Assembly: GCA_045611765.1 (NCBI GenBank)
Contig: JAZKXT010000012.1
Span: 62,001 to 126,000, forward strand
Direction of reading: 5' to 3'
Source: UMGS1649 sp045611765
GTDB lineage: Bacteria > Bacillota > Clostridia > TANB77 > CAG-465
DNA length: 64,000 bases
The position numbers and the translations under genes were made by a program. Shown here piece after piece: positions 23,756 to 31,230 of the stretch. Numbering within the stretch: position 1 is the stretch's first letter; each line of letters begins with the position of its first letter. Below the pieces are notes generated by a model. The model saw only the letters and a program-made list of their open reading frames with translations. It searched no databases and had not been told where the DNA came from.

Positions 23756-24633
23756 ATATAGAAATGGCATATTTAACAGGAATGATATTGGGGAATGGTG
23801 AAGTACAAAGAGGAACAACCAATACTACAATTACAATAGATATTCCTTATAAAAATCTACGTACAGATGATTTAAAAGATGTACAAATTTATGTAAAAGC
23901 AAGTACTGTAGATATCCGTTCAATAGTTGAACCTTTGATAGGACATAATTTAGTTGTTACTGAAACAGGTCATTCAACAAAAATGTCATTTTCAAAAAGC
24001 AATGATGAATATGTAATTAGAGAAATTATTAGATTAATTGGTGGTGGAAGACATCACTCTACGATGAAAATGAATCCGGAATTGTTTAATATTACGACTG
24101 ATGAAAAGAAAGCGTTATTGCGTGGAATAGCTGACGTTACGGGATATATTAGAAAAAGTAATATAGCATTTGGACAAGATGGGGCTCATAGAGTTTATAT
24201 TGAAATACCAAGTAATTGGTATATGGTTATAGATATTGCAAATATGCTTAGAGATGTAGACGTACCAGTTCAAAATATAGATTTTGGACATCCAAATTTT
24301 AGGGACTCAAATTTGATTGATTATAATAAAGGAAAAATAAATGTATGGAAGAGAGAACATCAGGTAAAGATTTTTGCCAATGAATTTTTACCAATAGGAT
24401 TTAATATTAAACATAAACAAGATGCATTAGAAAAATATAGCGAAGAATTATTAGAGTTTATTGACCCTGAAAAAACACATAAATTTTATTGGGAGAAACC
24501 AGTTAGAAAATCTAATAAGCCAATACATCCAGGTGAAAATGACATGTCATTGCCAACTGAGATTAGAGGAAAACACTTTAATTCATGGACAGAGTTAGCG
24601 AGGGAGTTAGGATATGGCGAAAAATGTAAGTAA
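23752..24633 (+). CDS. LAGLIDADG-like protein in the restriction cluster
   Basis: The 293-residue protein shows two motifs like those of LAGLIDADG endonucleases: AYLTGMILGNGEV near residue 6 and LLRGIADVTGYIR near residue 121, each at the start of a similar unit, with a third unit-like region after. The acidic residue expected at each motif end is Asn-Gly in the first and Asp (ADVTG) in the second, so catalysis is uncertain. It ends with a polar tail (KPIHPGENDMSLPTEIRGK). It starts inside the methylase stop and overlaps the next gene by 20 bases, so it is part of one unit. It could be the recognition or cutting subunit rather than a homing enzyme. Confidence 0.65.
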   Translation: MNIEMAYLTGMILGNGEVQRGTTNTTITIDIPYKNLRTDDLKDVQIYVKASTVDIRSIVEPLIGHNLVVTETGHSTKMSFSKSNDEYVIREIIRLIGGGRHHSTMKMNPELFNITTDEKKALLRGIADVTGYIRKSNIAFGQDGAHRVYIEIPSNWYMVIDIANMLRDVDVPVQNIDFGHPNFRDSNLIDYNKGKINVWKREHQVKIFANEFLPIGFNIKHKQDALEKYSEELLEFIDPEKTHKFYWEKPVRKSNKPIHPGENDMSLPTEIRGKHFNSWTELARELGYGEKCK

Positions 24634-25111
24634 AGAGTTTGAATTATATGAACCAATGAGAATATGGTTTCAGAAATATTTGGAAGAAAAATATCCGGGG
24701 TGGGAAGTTATTACGATAGATTCTCATGCTAGAACACTAGATATGTATTTAGAGGAGAATGGAGTAATTGATGATTATCCTGAAACTGTTGGGCTAGATA
24801 TTCAAATTGATGTTTTAGGAATATTAAAGAAAAATGGTAAAACGATGATTGCGTTTATAGAAGCTAAAAAAACACAGTTAAATTTACACGACTTAGGACA
24901 ATTATGGGCATATTGTAAGTTGTGTGAGCCTACAGAAGCATTTTTATTATCATCAAATGGAATAGGTAGTTTAAATAAAATATTAAACAATTTATCTCGT
25001 ACAGACTTATTAGATTTTGGTGACGGAAAAACTATAAAGCAAATGCAAGTTGCTAAATGGGATTTGAATACAAATTCTCTAGATTATAAAACTGTAGTTC
25101 CTAAATTATAA
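24614..25111 (+). CDS. PD-(D/E)XK nuclease-like protein, likely restriction subunit
   Basis: The 165-residue protein has a restriction-endonuclease-type core: LDIQIDVLG near residues 61-69, then MIAFIEAKK near 78-86 (the E-x-K pair), and QLWAYCKLCEP after it. This matches the acidic residue, beta-hairpin and E-x-K order of PD-(D/E)XK nucleases. It overlaps the end of the LAGLIDADG-like gene by 20 bases, so the two are translationally coupled, as expected for subunits of one enzyme. The ATG at 24614 sits after GGAT within the previous frame. The likely role is cutting DNA that the fused methylase has not modified; this is inferred from context. Confidence 0.75.
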   Translation: MAKNVSKEFELYEPMRIWFQKYLEEKYPGWEVITIDSHARTLDMYLEENGVIDDYPETVGLDIQIDVLGILKKNGKTMIAFIEAKKTQLNLHDLGQLWAYCKLCEPTEAFLLSSNGIGSLNKILNNLSRTDLLDFGDGKTIKQMQVAKWDLNTNSLDYKTVVPKL

Positions 25112-25179
25112 TAAACTAGAAATAAAAAAGGAAATTTAAAATCGGGGAATGAGTAATTAAAGGTTTAAAAGGAGTAAAT

Positions 25180-25674
25180 ATGAGCGAAAGGATTACTGAA
25201 GAATTTGTTGTAAATAAAATTATAGAATTTATGATAAATAAAACAAATGGTAATTGGCATGAAGAAAAAGTAGAAAAAAGTGATTTGCACAAACATGGTG
25301 TTGATATTAAACTGGTTGGCGGTAAAAGAAACAGTGAATACTTTTTTATAGAATGTAAAGGTAAATCATATGCAAAGTCAGCAAAATCAATTAATAAAGA
25401 AGGATGGCTTAATGCATTAGGACAAATAATAACAAGAATGGATGTAAAAAGGTATTCTATTTCTAAAGAAGATGGAAAAATATCAGGAATAAATCATGCA
25501 TATAAATATGGATTAGGACTATATTGGGAAGCTGCTCAAGTAGCCTTAAGAAGAATACCAAAGGAAGTAGCAGAAGTTTTGTGTTTACACATCTTTTCGG
25601 TTAATGATGATGGAGAAGTTAAGTATTTTACACCTAGTAAATTTGGAAAAGCATACACAAGACAAGATTTTTAA
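25180..25674 (+). CDS. Second PD-(D/E)XK-type protein (164 aa)
   Basis: Residues 20-65 have WHEEKVEKSDLHKHGVDIKL followed by FFIECKGKSY, the D-(x)-ECK pattern of the PD-(D/E)XK fold. The later part is a helical region with QIITRMDVKRYS and GLYWEAAQVALRR. It has a strong AAAAGGAG site and lies 68 bases after the first nuclease gene, with no terminator between, so it is probably in the same transcript. It could be a nicking partner, a Vsr-like repair enzyme or a separate effector. The fold call rests on motif spacing alone. Confidence 0.65.
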   Translation: MSERITEEFVVNKIIEFMINKTNGNWHEEKVEKSDLHKHGVDIKLVGGKRNSEYFFIECKGKSYAKSAKSINKEGWLNALGQIITRMDVKRYSISKEDGKISGINHAYKYGLGLYWEAAQVALRRIPKEVAEVLCLHIFSVNDDGEVKYFTPSKFGKAYTRQDF

Positions 25675-25689
25675 CATAAAGTTTAAGTA

Positions 25690-25803
25690 ATAATATTTTT
25701 GTCACAGTTTTTAATGTAATTACTTATTCTACAGATGAAGAAGCTATTAATTATAATTTAATGGTTGTGCTGAAGATAGTGAAGAATATGAATATGAATA
25801 GAA
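25690..25803 (+). pseudogene. Possible remnant of a short gene with an acidic tail
   Basis: Translation gives NVITYSTDEEAINYNL in one frame, then NGCAEDSEEYEYE and a stop in another. Together they read like the end of a small protein interrupted by a frameshift. No start codon or ribosome site is visible. Weak evidence. Confidence 0.3.
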
Positions 25804-25815
25804 CGCAAAAGAACG

Positions 25816-25845
25816 ATAGAATGATTTTATTATCATTCTATTTTT
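25816..25845 (+). terminator. Terminator of the methylase-nuclease cluster
   Basis: ATAGAATGAT pairs perfectly with ATCATTCTAT around TTTATT, followed by four T. Confidence 0.88.
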
Positions 25846-25861
25846 ACAAAAGGAGAATAAT

Positions 25862-26569
25862 ATGTACGAAAAAATAGTTAATTATTTTGAGACAAATTTA
25901 TGTTTGGAAAATATATATTTTAGAAAGAAATTTTGGACATGGATAATAGGTATAATAGTTACATTAATATTGGAGTTAGTAATTAACTATTCTATAATAT
26001 CTTTTGTAGTTAATTTATGGATTAGAACCATTATTATATTGTTAATTGATTTTGTTATTACAGTGTTGTTCTTTATAATAGCATATTTTATTCCAACAAA
26101 TAAAATATATAAAAATAAAGTAAAAGAAAAGAAGATTATAGACCCAATAGGATTAATAATAAAAGAAGAGCATTTAAGCGCGTACAGGGAGATTGAAATA
26201 AAGGAAATGGAATCTTTCTTGAAAAAAGAGTGTAAAATAAAAAATGTGGATACAATAGATATAGTTATTAATTTGATAAATGAAGAATTAAAAGATAAGT
26301 ATGAAAAAAAGAATTTTTTTGAGAAATATTTTAATAATACAGTATTGCCACTCATAATATTAATTTTGACAGTTTATTTTACAAACACAAATCAACAGCA
26401 ATTATCGAAAATAATATCTACAACACTTGTATCAATAATAACAATAATTGTTTCTGGAAATTTTGTGTACAAAATGAAAAACATAAATATAACACCTGTT
26501 AGTAAAAGAGAAAATTTATTGGAGTTAAAAAGGGTATTAATAGATATAAAAATTAAGTGGAGCAAATAA
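25862..26569 (+). CDS. Membrane protein of unknown function (235 aa)
   Basis: Two hydrophobic segments near residues 25-48 and 52-78 are followed by a cytoplasmic helical region (about 85-155, rich in Lys/Glu: YREIEIKEMESFLKKECK), then two more segments near 162-182 and 188-205 and a basic tail. It has a strong AAAGGAG site and stands alone between two terminators. No domain is recognised. Two-plus-two membrane proteins with a central cytoplasmic part occur as effectors in phage-defence islands, but nothing here proves that role. Confidence 0.7.
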   Translation: MYEKIVNYFETNLCLENIYFRKKFWTWIIGIIVTLILELVINYSIISFVVNLWIRTIIILLIDFVITVLFFIIAYFIPTNKIYKNKVKEKKIIDPIGLIIKEEHLSAYREIEIKEMESFLKKECKIKNVDTIDIVINLINEELKDKYEKKNFFEKYFNNTVLPLIILILTVYFTNTNQQQLSKIISTTLVSIITIIVSGNFVYKMKNINITPVSKRENLLELKRVLIDIKIKWSK

Positions 26570-26579
26570 ATTAGATTAG

Positions 26580-26607
26580 CACAGATATAAAAAATCTGTG
26601 TTATTTG
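26580..26607 (+). terminator. Terminator of the 25862 gene
   Basis: CACAGAT pairs with ATCTGTG around an A-rich loop, followed by TTATTTG. Moderate strength. Confidence 0.6.
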
Positions 26608-26777
26608 CTATAATTCGACAAAATTCGCGTGACTATTATGATAAATTATAATAGTAGAAATTTATTATAAAAATTAGTATTATCAAATTGAAAAGTTTTT
26701 TTGTGTATGATAATATTATAATAAGTTTATATTCAAATGATAAGTGTGTAGTAAGTATAAGAATTAGGAGAAGAAAG

Positions 26778-27272
26778 ATGGAGACATTTAACGAAAAAGG
26801 ATTATTAAATCCCGGTTTTTTTGAATATAAATTAGATAAGATACAAACAATATTTGTAGATGAATTTATAGAATCACAAACTAGAAAAAGAAATTTTGAA
26901 GGGTTTAACCATTGGTTAGCAGAACTGTTGAATATATGTATTCCTAATGAAATTTGGATAGATGGTAGTTTTGTTACAAATAAAATCAATCCTAATGATA
27001 TTGATATTGTAGCTTTTGTGGACTATCAAGATTATTTAAACAACAAGGAAAGCCTAAATAGTTTGAGAAGAATAGGAAGAGAAAATTTCTGCGATACATA
27101 TATAGCGGTTTCGCCTAATGAGATAATTCCTGGGAATTTTGAATTAATAAATAATAGAAATTATTGGAGGGGTCAGTTTGGATTTGATAGAGAAGATAAT
27201 CCAAAAGGAATGATAAAAATGTCTAAAGAATACCTTGGTTTAGTAAAGGAGGGAATAAAAGATGTCAAATAA
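26778..27272 (+). CDS. Nucleotidyltransferase-fold protein (DUF6932-like)
   Basis: The 164-residue protein has the signature of minimal nucleotidyltransferases: IWIDGSFVT near residue 58 (the G-S of the active site), then NPNDIDIVAFVD (D-x-D) about 10 residues later. These bind metal and nucleotide in MNT antitoxins, kanamycin nucleotidyltransferases and cGAS-like enzymes. The small size and lack of a helical C-terminal domain point to the MNT/DUF6932 group. The ATG at 26778 follows AGGAGAAGAAAG. It overlaps the next gene by 11 bases, so the two products are likely partners. A toxin-antitoxin or defence role is inferred. Confidence 0.75.
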   Translation: METFNEKGLLNPGFFEYKLDKIQTIFVDEFIESQTRKRNFEGFNHWLAELLNICIPNEIWIDGSFVTNKINPNDIDIVAFVDYQDYLNNKESLNSLRRIGRENFCDTYIAVSPNEIIPGNFELINNRNYWRGQFGFDREDNPKGMIKMSKEYLGLVKEGIKDVK

Positions 27273-28200
27273 TTTTTTTAGAAGTATTGAAAGAAAAATA
27301 AAAGATACAGAAAATGAAATTAACGATATAAAAAATTCAGAATTAGATGAAGATATAAAAAATCTTTTATTAGCTCAATTAAGTGATAGAAAAGCTCAAT
27401 TAAATAAAGAAAAATGTAAAATGGATGAATTATATGGAAAAGAACAAATTAGATTAACAATATCAGGGGATAATGTAGGAAAAGGGCAAGTGCCAATAAG
27501 AATATTGGCAGATACATTATCAAATATTCAGAACATGATAGATTGCATTGCTAGTTCAGTAAAAAATGTAAATGATAAAAATAAAAGAATAAACAATGAA
27601 ACTAAAGGTAGTACACAATTTATTTTGAAAGAAGTTTTTGAAGGTTCCTTCGGTATGGTAATAGAAGCACCTTTTGAACCGGATATGATTGATAATAATA
27701 ATATAACTACTAATACTTGCAGAAAAATGTTTAATTTATTATCATGTGAGAGTAATGAAGAAAAATTAAAATTATTAGCGAAAGACCTGGGATATAAGAC
27801 TATCAACGCATATAGAGATTTTTTAAAGAAAATAAATAATTCAAAAGCTGATATAAAATTTGAATGGAACTCTAACTCAGGAGAAGTAAATACGTGGAAG
27901 TCAAATAAAGATAATATAAAGGAAACTATAAATAAAATTAATACTATTCAAATAGAAGAAGAAGAGTTGCTACAAATAACAGGAAAATTAACAAAAATAG
28001 ATATTATAAAAGAGCAATTTACTGTTATTACTCAAGAACAAGTTATTAATGGTAAAAGTAATTTTGAAATACTTATGGATATGCATAATATATTAGATAA
28101 AGAAAAGGAATTTTATTTTACAAAGAAGACATATCATCATATAAATACTGGAAAAGAAAAAGTAGAATGGATTTTGACTGGATATAATAAAGAAAAATAA
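27262..28200 (+). CDS. Partner protein of the nucleotidyltransferase, unknown family
   Basis: The 312-residue protein has an N-terminal coiled coil (residues 1-60, Lys/Glu/Asp-rich), then RLTISGDNVGKGQVPIRILADTL and a central region with FEGSFGMVIEAPF, and a C-terminal part ending in WILTGYNKEK. No catalytic motif or membrane segment is visible and I do not recognise the family. AAGGAGGG lies before the ATG inside the upstream gene, with which it overlaps by 11 bases. This coupling suggests a stoichiometric complex with the nucleotidyltransferase-fold protein, as target, toxin or regulator. Confidence 0.7.
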   Translation: MSNNFFRSIERKIKDTENEINDIKNSELDEDIKNLLLAQLSDRKAQLNKEKCKMDELYGKEQIRLTISGDNVGKGQVPIRILADTLSNIQNMIDCIASSVKNVNDKNKRINNETKGSTQFILKEVFEGSFGMVIEAPFEPDMIDNNNITTNTCRKMFNLLSCESNEEKLKLLAKDLGYKTINAYRDFLKKINNSKADIKFEWNSNSGEVNTWKSNKDNIKETINKINTIQIEEEELLQITGKLTKIDIIKEQFTVITQEQVINGKSNFEILMDMHNILDKEKEFYFTKKTYHHINTGKEKVEWILTGYNKEK

Positions 28201-28216
28201 ATGATTATTAATAAAT

Positions 28217-28256
28217 AGAAGAATAGGATTGATATTTCTTGTTCTTCTGTTTTTTA
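28217..28256 (+). terminator. Terminator after the nucleotidyltransferase pair
   Basis: AGAAGAA at 28217 pairs with TTCTTCT at 28242-28248, followed by GTTTTTT. Confidence 0.7.
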
Positions 28257-28374
28257 CTTTTTATACTGTATTCGCAATTTCAATTATTACAAACGCTTCA
28301 AACATGAGATTATATTTAGCCATAACAACAAAATCATATGTTTTAGTAGTTTGTGTTTAATATATAAAATAATT

Positions 28375-28544
28375 TTTACTGCAGTTTTTACTGCAATAGG
28401 TAAATACTATGTATATTATATAAAAATAGTATGAGCATAATATAACCGAAGAATACGTATTTTATGGGGTTTAAAGAGGTGGTAAGAATATAGTGTAAAT
28501 GCTGCGAAAGCCGCATAAAAACTGAACTTGAGACCACCCGCTCC
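28375..28544 (+). repeat. Element right-end repeat, copy 1 (170 bp, ends in the att core)
   Basis: This 170-base stretch matches 30900-31069 with 14 differences by my count. It begins with tandem TTTACTGCA motifs, includes AACCGAAGAATACGTATTTT and a hairpin with a GAAA loop (TGCTGC/GCCGCA), and ends in the core CACCCGCTCC at 28535. It is the right end of the first element, preserved between two tandem elements. The rest of 28257-28374 holds nothing I can identify. Confidence 0.85.
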
Positions 28545-28558
28545 GTTTTTTTGTTCTG

Positions 28559-28592
28559 GAAATCTTGATAAATAAGGTTTCTAGGATTTTTT
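28559..28592 (+). terminator. Left-end hairpin of the second element
   Basis: GAAATCTT at 28559 pairs with AAGGTTTC at 28574-28581, then six T at 28587-28592. It corresponds to 12307-12350, and would end a transcript reading out of a tRNA joined to this end. Confidence 0.65.
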
Positions 28593-28598
28593 ATACAA

Positions 28599-28620
28599 TT
28601 TTACTGCAATAGAAGTTTCT
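28599..28620 (+). repeat. Left-end repeat of the second element
   Basis: TTTTACTGCAATAG with AAGTTTCT is identical to the copy at 17035 and close to 12358. The A-rich flank (ATAAGGAAAATC) is also shared. Confidence 0.65.
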
Positions 28621-28777
28621 TTAAAAATATAAGGAAAATCAAAATTAAAGTTTTCAAAGCTTGACTAATCTAAATTATACAGATAAAACGACTTAAGAAC
28701 CGTTTGTGGTATCTTAGGGTGTTATTTATATATATAACTAAGGTGTTTTATTTTTAAGAAGCGGAATATTTTTATGC

Positions 28778-28806
28778 TTGACTTTGAAAATTAGTTGATA
28801 TAGAAT
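28778..28806 (+). promoter_or_regulatory. Promoter of the pilin-like gene
   Basis: TTGACT at 28778-28783 and TAGAAT at 28801-28806 are spaced by 17 bases, 28 bases before the start codon. Upstream, 28621-28777 holds two related CTAAGGTGTT/CTTAGGGTGTT units and no gene. Confidence 0.6.
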
Positions 28807-28833
28807 AGAAAACAAAAAGGAGAGAAAAAACAA

Positions 28834-29857
28834 ATGAAAAAAAAGGATGGAATATCGTTAATAACCTTAATAATCTCTTGTACTATTATGGGTATATTAG
28901 CACTTACAATAATAATTGCAATATCAAGTAATTATATATCTTATTTAGACTTTGGAATTGAAGATGAATGTGCAGAGTCACAGGAAAACATACTAACGGT
29001 TAAAAATGGGGATAATGAAATAGAAATAGGAAGTACTGTAAATTATATGCCAGATGGTGTTGGACCAACAAATTATAAAGAGGGTTGGAAACTATTAGGT
29101 GAAGATGAAAATGGTAATTTGTTAATATTGTCAAATAAAAGTATAACAGGTTCGCATATTACATTAAGACGGACAGGATGATTTCTTAAATGCAATTAAA
29201 ATATTAAATGATACGTGTAAAGAATATATTGATGGCAAGTTGGGTGTATCTGCAAGAAGTATAAAGCTTGAAGATATAGAAAAGATAGTAGACATTAATA
29301 AACAAAATATTACTGGCTCTGCGAATGAATATAATACAGAAGTAACATATTCATGGAATGGAACCAAATATCCAACTTATTCGTTTAGTTATAACGGAAA
29401 GTTAATAGAGAAAACACTAACAGATGAACATTCGGAATTTACATATTATGATACAAATGTTGGCAATTTAGATTTAGTTGTACTTCCTAAAGAAGGGCTA
29501 AAAACATTAAAATTTGTGGAAGGTAATAAGGGAGAATTTGTAACGTTGAAAAGTAATTATTGTACTTACTTCCAAACATGCTTAAATACTTTAGCACAAA
29601 AAATGTTGTTTGAGAATACAGTACAAGATAATGGAGCATATTGGCTTGCTAATAGGGTTATTTCACCGGGAGAATATTGTGTGTTTTTTGGTGTGTATTT
29701 AGTTCAATATAAAGGAATAGAAACAGGAACAATGTTTCGTTCAAATGACCCATTTTGGAGTTATAGTAAATCTGTAAGAGCTGTAGTGACTTTAGATAAA
29801 GATGTATTATTAGTAGAAAGTAAAACAATGCCAGGAACATATGATGTTGTAAAATAA
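28834..29857 (+). pseudogene. Pilin-like surface protein gene with a frameshift
   Basis: The 5' frame (28834-29181, 115 aa) starts with a type IV pilin-like segment: KKKDGISLITLIISC and a hydrophobic helix, as in many Clostridia exported proteins with class III-like signals. Near 29170 the frame is lost: it stops at TGA, while the +1 frame continues GQDDFLNAIKILND through to TAA at 29857, ending with WLANRVISPGEYCVFFGVY. One extra base in ATTAAGACGGACAGG accounts for it. Restored, the protein would have about 340 residues with an outer domain resembling DUF6273-type proteins. A second frame alone (from 29240) has no ribosome site. It could be a true mutation or a sequence error. Confidence 0.75.
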
Positions 29858-29874
29858 TTAATAGGAGAAAGGAT

Positions 29875-30699
29875 ATGAGTAAACGTATGAAAAAGAGAGA
29901 AAAATTTCTTTTGATATTTATGATTGTAATTATTGTTCTTACAATTGCTTACGTAGTAAAAGGTTATGTGGATAATAATAAATTATCTGTAGAAGTTGAA
30001 AAAAAGTGGGAAAAAATTAGTGCATGTGAAGAATCTGAAGAACGATGCGATTATGATATTAATTTTGAAATTAATGGAATCATTGCAGAAGAATGGGCAA
30101 CCAAAGAACATATAAATAAACTTAAGGAAGAAGGGCTTTATGATGAAACAAAAGTGGAACGTTTTAATGCAGTAAGTGAGTTGCTAGGCAATATTTTTAA
30201 TACTTCAATTATTTCTCAACAGGGAATATATGGGCAAATGGCTGGTGTTGTTACTTTAATACTTTTAAGCGTTAGTATAACAATATTTATATATTTCATG
30301 TTAACATTAGAATATAAAAATATAAAACAGTATATAATATCTAATATTATAATTTTATTAATATTTATGGGATTGTTTTTAATAACTAATTTATTAAGTT
30401 TACCAGAAAGCATATTGTTTAATCGTGCAAGCTTAGAGGGCTTAACGAGCTATATAGAATATTATGACATTCTGTTAGTATTATATTTAGTATTCTTAAC
30501 AGGAAATGCTATAAAAAACAAAAATAAACTTTTAATATTTAATGCAATTATGTTTGATTTAATAGCTATGTTATATATTTTTGTTTGGCATGAAACTTTC
30601 TTTGTTGAAATCCTTGTAGCTTGCTTACCACTATTATTAATTGAGGGAATTATTATTTTAATAAAAAAGTATAAAGAAGAAACTTGTAGTAAAAACTAA
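29875..30699 (+). CDS. Membrane protein in the second element (274 aa)
   Basis: The first hydrophobic helix lies near residues 12-30, followed by an outside segment of about 90 residues with two cysteine pairs close together (SACEESEERCDYD). Five further helices fill residues about 123-262, and the tail is basic (KKYKEETCSKN). AGGAG lies 10 bases before the ATG, and the gene starts 17 bases after the pilin-like frame ends, so the two probably share a transcript. No family is recognised. It might handle or anchor the pilin-like product. Confidence 0.7.
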   Translation: MSKRMKKREKFLLIFMIVIIVLTIAYVVKGYVDNNKLSVEVEKKWEKISACEESEERCDYDINFEINGIIAEEWATKEHINKLKEEGLYDETKVERFNAVSELLGNIFNTSIISQQGIYGQMAGVVTLILLSVSITIFIYFMLTLEYKNIKQYIISNIIILLIFMGLFLITNLLSLPESILFNRASLEGLTSYIEYYDILLVLYLVFLTGNAIKNKNKLLIFNAIMFDLIAMLYIFVWHETFFVEILVACLPLLLIEGIIILIKKYKEETCSKN

Positions 30700-30768
30700 A
30701 TAATATTATATAAAGAGTGAGAATGGTATGTTCTAAAATGAAAAAAACATAAAATATTATAGGGATAT

Positions 30769-30797
30769 CTGACATTGATATAATCATATGGTAAAAT
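30769..30797 (+). promoter_or_regulatory. Promoter of a small structured RNA
   Basis: CTGACA at 30769-30774 and TAAAAT at 30792-30797 are spaced by 17 bases, ending 13 bases before the folded RNA begins. Confidence 0.5.
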
Positions 30798-30810
30798 ATC
30801 TTTAATAAGA

Positions 30811-30870
30811 CCTAGGTATGTTAGCTAAATGCTAAACGTATGTTAAGTACGTTGCCACCTAGGCATTTTT
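30811..30870 (+). ncRNA. Three-way-junction small RNA ending in a T-run
   Basis: CCTAGGT (30811-30817) pairs with ACCTAGG (30857-30863). Inside are two hairpins, TTAGC-TAAAT-GCTAA (30821-30835) and ACGTA-TGTTAAG-TACGT (30836-30852). Five T follow at 30866. With the promoter at 30769 this makes a transcript of about 70 bases. It could also be just the terminator of the upstream genes. Confidence 0.45.
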
Positions 30871-30899
30871 GTGTTTTAATGTAGTATATCATATAAAAA

Positions 30900-31069
30900 T
30901 TTACTGCAGTTTTTACTGCAATAGCAAAATACTATGTATATTGTATAAAAATATTATAAGTATAATATAACCGAAGAATACGTATTTTATGGGGTTTAAA
31001 GAGGTAATAAAGATACAGTGTGAATGCTGTGAAAGCCGCATAAAAACTGCACTTGAGACCACCCGCTCC
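30900..31069 (+). repeat. Element right-end repeat, copy 2 (170 bp, ends in the att core)
   Basis: This is the partner of 28375-28544. It ends in the core CACCCGCTCC at 31060-31069, followed by ATTTT as after the tRNA, so it is the outer right border of the island. The GAAA-loop hairpin is kept, with a C-to-T change that still allows pairing. Confidence 0.85.
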
Positions 31070-31075
31070 ATTTTG

Positions 31076-31098
31076 TACTCCTATATGGGAGTATTTTT
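31076..31098 (+). terminator. Probable original terminator of tRNA-Gly
   Basis: TACTCC pairs with GGAGTA around TATATG, followed by five T. It starts 7 bases after the right border core, where the tRNA 3' end would lie if the island were removed. No gene ends here otherwise. Confidence 0.75.
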
Positions 31099-31157
31099 GC
31101 ATATAAAATATAGTTAAACAAAATAATGCTTACTTAAAATGTAATTGCATAGTATGA

Positions 31158-31211
31158 TATAATAATTATATGATGGTACTATTCAATGTTATTTTAATAT
31201 TTGAACAGTAC
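31158..31211 (+). promoter_or_regulatory. Promoter and inverted repeat of the two-component operon
   Basis: TATAAT at 31158-31163 is preceded by TGA (extended -10); the -35 is poor. GTACTATTCAA at 31176-31186 and TTGAACAGTAC at 31201-31211 are inverted copies with one mismatch, placed between promoter and start codon, a likely regulator site. Confidence 0.55.
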
Positions 31212-31230
31212 AATATATAAGGTGAGATAA

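Larger units (their letters stand above)
12301..28544 (+). mobile_element. Integrative element at tRNA-Gly (16.2 kb)
   Basis: The element lies between the core CACCCGCTCC in the tRNA 3' end (12290-12299) and the same core at 28535-28544. It carries a tyrosine integrase (20303), an excisionase-like protein, a CI-like repressor, a Rep-like protein with iteron-like repeats, and cargo: TetR with membrane proteins, Fic with a HEPN-motif protein, a methyltransferase/nuclease cluster and a nucleotidyltransferase pair. There are no capsid, terminase or conjugation genes, so it would need help to spread, or is a phage-inducible or mobilisable island. A third left-end repeat at 17035 suggests that 12.3-17.0 kb was added as a separate module. 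Confidence 0.85.
28545..31069 (+). mobile_element. Second tandem element, 2.5 kb, without integrase
   Basis: It is bounded by att cores at 28535 and 31060 and has both end types: a left end (hairpin at 28559, repeat at 28599) like 12307-12390 and a right end like 28375-28544. It encodes a frameshifted pilin-like protein, a membrane protein and a structured RNA, but no recombinase. It is either a deletion relic or a non-autonomous element mobilised by the neighbouring integrase. Confidence 0.75.

Noticed and set aside
12301..28544. Complete prophage
   Set aside because: Repressor, excisionase and integrase are present, but there is no capsid, tail, terminase or lysis gene.
30811..30870. tRNA-like molecule
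   Set aside because: It has a 7-bp stem and 5-bp arms, but only two arms, no anticodon loop pattern and no CCA.
12301..31069. Conjugative element
   Set aside because: No relaxase, coupling protein or mating-pore gene is visible.
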